Origin: Anisus vortex
Taxonomy: Eukaryota > Mollusca > Gastropoda > Planorbidae
Length of the DNA: 64,000 nt
Direction of reading: 5' to 3'
NCBI GenBank assembly: GCA_949126835.1
Contig: OX421498.1
Coordinates: 32,266,081-32,330,080, forward strand
Position numbers and translations under genes: made by a program. Below, piece after piece: positions 58,026-64,000 of the stretch (positions are counted from its first letter, which is position 1; the number at the start of each line of letters is the position of its first letter). Below the pieces are notes generated by a model, which saw only the letters and a list, made by a program, of their open reading frames with translations, had not been told where the DNA came from and did not search any database.

Positions 58026-58998
58026 AATTTAAGTTCTGATATAGAACTAATTACTTGGCAATTATAATACAAATATTTTTTAGGAATTATTCTTTTTTTC
58101 TTTAGCTTTCTGATACTGAATACACCTATTAAAATAGTTTGCGTTTTCAAACCTACATTTCTCTTCTGTTTGTCGTTAAGTCCGTTAAGGCAATTGTGCG
58201 GTTACTTTAGAATTTTTTTGTAGATGCCCACATCAGAGCTGGCGAGACACAAAAATAGTCCTCTAATTAAAAAATTTGATTTAAGTCGGAAATCTTCTAA
58301 ATTTCAATCTTGCGATTGGCGTATCAAACCGCTACTCACCTCAAGGCTAAAATAACTAATTCATGAACAAAATGTTATTGAAATGATCTGCTAAATTTTC
58401 TGCACTTTATTTTGTCTTAAATTATTAATATTTCATGACACTGTGCAAATAAAATTTTATGAAGACAACATTAAATTATAAATTGTTGTTCAATTATTTT
58501 CTTTCTCGTGAAGAGAATAATGCTAATTACACACTGTCTTAGTAATTTGCCACAAAATTCGATGTTGTATTTAGAATGCCTTCATTTAGAAATTAAAAAC
58601 TCGTCATCCTAATGCCCTCGAGAATATTCCTTTGTGACAATTTGTGACACTATGAAAACACGTTTTTGTTTCCTTCTTCAACGACTTGATCGAAACGGTG
58701 GGACTAGATTTAGACTCTCCAGAGCTGAAAATGTTTACTTTAACTTCTGCACATTCGACCGAATCATTTTGTTGTCATTTTAGCACTTGGCGCGCGTTTC
58801 CTTTTGCCGGCAGACTTAATGAATGCTATTATTATTTTATGATAAACAAAACACTTTTCAAAAACACTTTTACAAAATATGACACTTTAGGAGTGTTTAC
58901 TTACCTTGGGTTGGTTAGCTGCTGTAACGGAAAGGTGGGAAATACGTTAAAAGGAGTGTCACGACTTGCCCTTGTATTAGTGATTAGAGGCGGACCCT
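58026..58998. other. No gene recognised
   Basis: The frame 58,686-59,012 (108 codons) has no domain and runs into the array. Confidence 0.5.
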
Positions 58999-59535
58999 GG
59001 GGAGTCCTATGATCAGTTTGGTCCTACGGGTACTTTACTGGGGAGTCCTATGATCAGTTTGGTCCTACGGGTACTTTACTGGGGAGTCCTATGATCAGTT
59101 TGGTCCTACGGGTACTTTACTGGGGAGTCCTATGATCAGTTTGGTCGACGGGTACTTTACTGGGGAGTCCTATGATCAGTTTGGTCCTACGGGTACTTTA
59201 CTGAGGAGTCCTATGATCAGTTTGGTCGACGGGTACTTTACTGGGGAGTCCTATGATCAGTTTGGTCCTACGGGTACTTTACTGAGGAGTCCTATGATCA
59301 GTTTGGTCGACGGGTACTTTACTGGGGAGTCCTATGATCAGTTTGGTCGACGGGTACTTTACTGGGGAGTCCAATGATCAGTTTGGTCCTACGGGTATTT
59401 TACTGGGGAGTCCTATGATCAGTTTGGTCCTACGGGTATTTTACTGGGGAGTCCTATGATCAGTTTGGTCCTACGGGTACTTTACTGGGGAGTCCTATGA
59501 TCAGTTTGGTCCTACGGGTACTTTACTGGGGAGTC
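58999..59535. repeat. 41-bp minisatellite derived from a SINE-1 tail
   Basis: About 13 copies of GGGGAGTCCTATGATCAGTT plus TGGTCCTACGGGTACTTTACT, some with GGTCGACGGG (one base shorter). The last 34 bases of the unit match the SINE-1 3' tail at 35,536-35,569 at about 31 positions. Confidence 0.95.
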
Positions 59536-60413
59536 AGATTGTAAAAGGGGAATAAATCGGGATAAAGGGGAGGGGGAGGAGCAGTTGTGTTTATAACTTA
59601 GCAGAACAACAATCTTCACTAGATCATGTCTTTAGAAATGAATGATCGCCTCGAAATACACGGCACAACTCTCAACAAACCTCAGAAATGGTTCTCAGTC
59701 AGATACGAACGACGTCTCAGGCATACCTTCGTTCACATTTGAGGTCAGACAGAAAACGGGGCATGATAAAGTAGAAAGTTCGCAAATCATATACAGAAGT
59801 TGGTCGAGTAAATGGGATGATGCCCCTAGTTGCCTCTCTATAAAAAAATAAAATATATATTCATTGTTTTGGTCAAATTAAAACAAATTTTGTATACGTT
59901 CTTACGGATTTGTTAAAACTTTAAGTAATTTTGTTCAAAAGGATGATGGCCTACAACGGGGAAATCCCAATGCAGATATGAGGCCTTGGATTTAAGTTGC
60001 TCTTGCGTCAATCCACACTGTGACATAACGCACAAGACACTTGCTAGGTTTCAGCTGTCTATAGTTCGGTGGGTTGTTTACCGAAAACAGACAAAACTTG
60101 ACTGAAACCATGCAAACTTGTTTTTAATATATAAATGTGTCCTAGAAATAGTTCTTTGATAACTTCTGCTGTCAGATAAATACAATTTCATGAATATTAA
60201 GTTTTGTTGTAATGGTGAATATTTTTAAATAATTTTATTTTGGGGGTCTCGCACGCTAAATGATGAGTCCTTAATCTACGCTAGTCTTATAAAAGAGGTT
60301 TGAAAGAAATGATAGATTAAGCAAAGTGCGTCGTAGGCCTACTAGGTGAATTATAAATTGGTATTTAATTTTTTAAGTATCTTTAATAATTATTTTTTTA
60401 ATACATTTTAAGT
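59536..60413. other. Nothing recognised
   Basis: No domain or terminal repeat. Confidence 0.5.
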
Positions 60414-60800
60414 AAATAAGTAAGAAGGGCTAAGTATACATTTTGAACCAATTTGATCAATAAGGCAAGTATGCCTAAAGCAGCGTTCACAAGTTTTCTG
60501 GGGCCACATCATACAGTGGGATTGTGTGGCCAGCACAATCTTAAATAAGTAAGTAGGGCTAAGTATACATTTTCAACCAATTTGATCAATAAGGCAAGTA
60601 TGCCTAAAGCAGCGTTCACAAGTTTTCTGGGGCCACATCATACAGTGGGATTGTGTGGCCAGCACTATCTCCAGCCTCTTATTTCAGGTATCCATCAGAG
60701 TAGGGTAGACTTGGGGACACCCTCCAGACCGAAAAACAAATTCCTAGCCATCACAAGGATTCGAACCCGGTACTCTCGGTAAGCCAGCTCGAGAGCGCGT
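60414..60800 (-). mobile_element. SINE-1 copy e with 129-bp internal tandem duplication
   Basis: Minus-strand SINE with B box GGTTCGAATCC and body motifs. Its 3' half is present twice in tandem (60,414-60,542 and 60,543-60,671), nearly identical, with unrelated flanking bases (AAATAAGTAAG) included in the unit, so the duplication came after insertion. Confidence 0.87.
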
Positions 60801-61870
60801 TAGCGTATGCTACATGTTTAACTTCCCATGTGTGGCATTGTGTAGGATATTTGAGAGGTGGGGGGGATACATAGAACACAGAACAGATACATCAATTCTT
60901 CTTCTGCTGTTGGCATCGTTCTCTTAATGGTGTCCCATTGTGATTCAACTTGATGACCAAACACATATATATTTAGTTGATTCATAGTGAGTTCCTGGCT
61001 CTAACGGGTATTCTATAAATCCAATTCACATATAGGACAACAAACAGATATAAAGACGAGTACGTGCATATATAGATATAAAGATTGATATAAAGATATG
61101 CCAAGATGTAACGAGAAATAGAGGTGCGGGCTTAATTAAGACAATCTACTTTGTACTTTATGCTGTTAGTAAAGTCGAGTACTGGTGAGCTTGTAGATTA
61201 ATGTAAGCATGGCGGCGAAATCCGTCTTTATTTTTAAATGTTTTTTTTTTGTTTTGAGGTTGTTGTGGTTTTTTTGCGTCTGTTAAAATTGTGTCTGAGA
61301 TATATATGAGACATGATTTCATTACTTTTGTACTGGTTCTAATTAATATTACTGGAACTCTCACACGGTCTGGGAAATCCCTCTCCACCATCCTTTGGAA
61401 GTACCAATAACACGGAAGACATTTTAGTTTCTATTTATACATAATATATATTTATATGTGATTTGTGTAGTCTGGAGGGGTAGGACTGAAATATCACACT
61501 TTATAAAACACAACAACAACAATAGATGTAGGCTACTCTAAGACATGGGTCGGTGAAATTTGAGGACCCACGCTAAGTTTGAAATATCAACTTGTCCTCT
61601 TTCATCACGCGTCTTTTTATGAAAATACTGATAGAACTCGTAATATGAAGAGATTTCTCTCCCTCGACGCATACCTAGTGTACCTGGTGGAGAAAGAAAA
61701 TTGACTCGTGATATATTTAGCAACAGTTTCCGTGCGTACCAGATTTAACAGGGTGGAGGTCTGTGTTCGGTAAGATTACATCATTCCATTTCTGGAAGGA
61801 GGATTAATGTCTGTGTCCGTGTGGGCTTCGTTTGTTTTTGTATAGTTTACCTTTATTGTAATTGTTTTTT
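60801..61870. other. No gene recognised
   Basis: Short frames only; no arrays or termini. Confidence 0.5.
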
Positions 61871-62125
61871 TACTGGGCACGGTGGCCGCGCCTTCGACTG
61901 GCAATCCGAAGGTTCGGGGTTCGAATCCTGGTGCACGCTATGCTGTTTTTCACGGGACTTGAGGGTTTCCCTGAGTCTACCCAGCTCTGATGGGTACCTG
62001 ACACTAGTTGGGGTAAAGTAAAGGCGGCTGGGCATTGCGCTGGCCACACATCCCCTTGTATGCCGTGGCCAAGGAAACCGGTTAACGCTGCTTCCTCAGC
62101 CCTATGATTAGTTTGATCGGAATAA
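61871..62125 (+). mobile_element. SINE-1 copy f
   Basis: TGGCCGCGCCTTCGAC head, B box GGTTCGAATCC, body GGGTAAAGTAAAGGCGGCTG and tail GCTGCTTCCTCAGCCCTATG. TTTATTGTA flanks both sides at about 61,852 and 62,147, a possible target duplication, not exact. Confidence 0.9.
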
Positions 62126-62194
62126 TACTATATTATTAAAATTTGTTTATTGTATTTTCAACGCTTAAGACATTCTAGACATCAAATTAATTAT

Positions 62195-62384
62195 CTTATC
62201 TTTGAGGTTACAGACGCTCCTTATATACAGAAACATTATTGCTTCAAACGCTTATCCGCCGTTTTGAGTCTAGTCTTGCATTTTGATGAGTGTTTTTAAA
62301 TTATGTTAAGTTACTGGTTTTCCTGGTTTGTTCAGGTAACCCATTCCATGCACTAACGCCACTCGGGAAGAAAAAGTAGCCTAC
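62195..62384 (-). pseudogene. LINE family C 3' end, copy 9
   Basis: The minus strand reads GYFFFPSGVSAWNGLPEQTR, then KTSNLT-stop and a frameshifted rest. The UTR ends ATAAGGAGCGTCTGTAAC. Confidence 0.75.
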
Positions 62385-62489
62385 TGTTTTGCTATCAAGC
62401 AACCAACCAGACAGACATACAATGCAAGTTAATATAAAGGGAGTAAAAAATAGAGCAACCGGTCCATCTTATTATAGTGTTTGGTTTTA
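62385..62489 (-). mobile_element. Joined ends of families T and U
   Basis: On the minus strand the U end (ACTATAATAAGATGGACCGG TTGCTCTATTTTT) runs straight into the T left end (ACTCCCTTTATATTAACTTG, then GTCTGTCTGG, TAGCAAAAC). This suggests both families are deletion products of one larger element. Confidence 0.6.
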
Positions 62490-63057
62490 ATTTATTAATG
62501 TATATTGCAGCACGTGAATATTATCGAACCCCCCCCAAAAAAAACTAAAAGAAACTTTACAAAACAAACAAAAAACACTTGTCTAATTGTTTTGCAATAA
62601 AAACAAGCTGAAATAGTAATGGATATAGCCTATTTATTGTATTGTTAACATCTTACATTTCATTGTGTACATCTTACGTTTTATTGTTTAAATCTTATAT
62701 TTTATAGTTATGTATATTACATTAATTCATCGACTTATTAGTATTCAATTAATTGTTAATTTCCCTGAGGTTCAAGTTTCTATATACAACTTTAAAACTT
62801 TCTTTAGTGTGATTGCTTTAAAAGAATGAGTTTAGTTTCATTTTTAAAGGTTAAAAATCTAATTACTGAATAATATCAAATGTCAAAGTTTTGTCTTTAT
62901 GTGCGTATAGGGGTGTGTGTGTGTAAAAATACAGGAGGATGTCAATACCAAATTTTTAATGCCAATCATTCGTTCGGCGTATTTATATTGTCCTTCTCAT
63001 GTCAGTCACGTGTCAGGGAAAGATAACTAAAATGGATTCAAACGTGGGCGTCTCGCG
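62490..63057. other. AT-rich, nothing recognised
   Basis: No coding similarity. Confidence 0.5.
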
Positions 63058-63235
63058 GAGGGTTCAGCAACCTAAGAAACTCGTGCCAGACTTTGCACGC
63101 TGATCGATATTAAATGGCACGCAGAAAACCCATAAAATGATAATTCAAGAATCTTCTTCAAGAAAAAGAGCCGATTGACATTCAGGCTGTTGGCTCGCTG
63201 AATGATTTAGAAATCCTACTTATATCACTAATATC
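63058..63235. mobile_element. hAT family B MITE, one end eroded
   Basis: GGTTCAGCAACCTAAGAAAC, TATTAAATGGCACGCAG and GCTGAATGATTTAGAAATCC are the family motifs in order. The right terminus after ATCCTACTT is lost. Confidence 0.75.
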
Positions 63236-64000
63236 AAAATATTATAATATCTGGAGTCTAACACACTAAAAGAATATTTAGGTTTTGAATTGTTTCCTCA
63301 GTTATTGAAAAATGAAAGAATTGAAAAGTTATAGTAGAAGGTGTCTCTGTATTAGGGCCACAGCGTCAAGATAAAATGTCTAGACATGACGGAAAACTAT
63401 GACATGTTTCGCTTATGGGGCGGGGCCTCTGCTGCCAGTTCAATGGATTACAAATTATTTGAGTAGTCGGATACATTTGATAATTTGAAAAAAAGTATAT
63501 GTTACGTTTAGGCTTTTAAAAAATCAACAAAATGTAATTCTTGCTTTTGGTACCTTGAGGTCAATACTCGAAGCCCCTATGCGGACTGTGTGGCCTTCCC
63601 AATGCCCAGTCACACTTCCTCAAGCTGGTGTTGCCCGGGGCCTCTCCTGAAAACAAACAAAAAATTGCTACGCTCTTTGAATAAGCTTAGAGGGAAAATA
63701 TTATGCCTTGAGCACTTATAGAATGAAAATATTAGTTGAGTTAATACTGTGCTTGCATACTAGATTAGAGGTATTTAGCAACATGAAAAATTACTTTAAT
63801 AGGCGACCTGTGATATTAACCATTTACGCCTCAACGCTCTTTCTATTCATAGGCCAATATCAAAGTCACTCATTGCGCTTAATGTAAATGTCAATGGCGT
63901 TTATCGCTACATAATAACTGGGTGAAAACTGCACGCCACTTAACAGTAACAAGTCCAACATAACACATTTTTAGTTTGTACATTACATGACACTTTGATT
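63236..64000. other. Nothing recognised
   Basis: Non-coding to the window end, with no repeats or termini seen. Confidence 0.5.

Noticed and set aside
58686..59012. 108-codon plus-strand frame as a gene
   Set aside because: No domain, no codon-usage signal I can judge, and it runs into the 41-bp array.

Overview
The window looks like gene-poor nuclear DNA from a metazoan, most likely a mollusc. A heterobranch/pulmonate gastropod is my best guess, at low to moderate confidence. The reasons are AT-rich DNA with no operons, no long non-repetitive reading frame, several tRNA-headed SINE families, many 5'-truncated LINE tails, many non-autonomous hAT DNA transposons with clean 8-bp target-site duplications, and many minisatellites. 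I found no intact host protein-coding gene and no functional RNA gene. Every long open reading frame is either a tandem-repeat artefact or a transposon remnant.

Layout. 0-5 kb: a 45-bp minisatellite, a SINE, a hAT element (648-2320) and a decayed pogo/Tigger-like transposase (2349-4540). 5-9 kb: LINE tails and a 38-bp array. 9-10.5 kb: a very homogeneous 14-bp array inside an older degenerate array. 10.5-11.8 kb: two copies of a TIR element. 12.65-16.95 kb: one hAT element inside another, the inner one carrying two LINE fragments. 17 kb: a GC-rich MITE. 18-24 kb: LINE and SINE pieces, a long hAT copy, and a promoter-like stretch near 22 kb. 24-25.2 kb and 33.1-33.7 kb: minisatellites. 27.0-28.8 kb: a hAT element with other hAT ends inside. 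35-38.6 kb: two SINEs, a second copy of the first hAT, and three hAT elements nested in one another. 40.9-43.8 kb: three minisatellites. 44.8-45.6 kb: another hAT. 46.3-48.05 kb: a 1.7-kb array. 48-64 kb: alternating SINEs, LINE tails, MITEs and minisatellites, including a 41-bp array apparently built from the 3' end of the local SINE.

How the parts relate. One LINE family (C-terminal motif around WNGLPEQTRK) occurs about ten times, always as its 3' end. A tRNA-headed SINE family (SINE-2) shares its last ~45 bp with that LINE, the expected sign of a SINE mobilised by its partner LINE. Two hAT families with different termini share an internal module. The palindromic octamer TAGGCCTA occurs about 18 times, far above expectation. 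The best hints of host genes are a promoter-like region with a splice donor near 22.0-22.46 kb and a 32-nt exon-like segment with strong splice signals at 44,078-44,109. Both are hypotheses. I did not find a coherent new multi-gene system. What stands out is the density and inter-relation of the mobile and tandem DNA.
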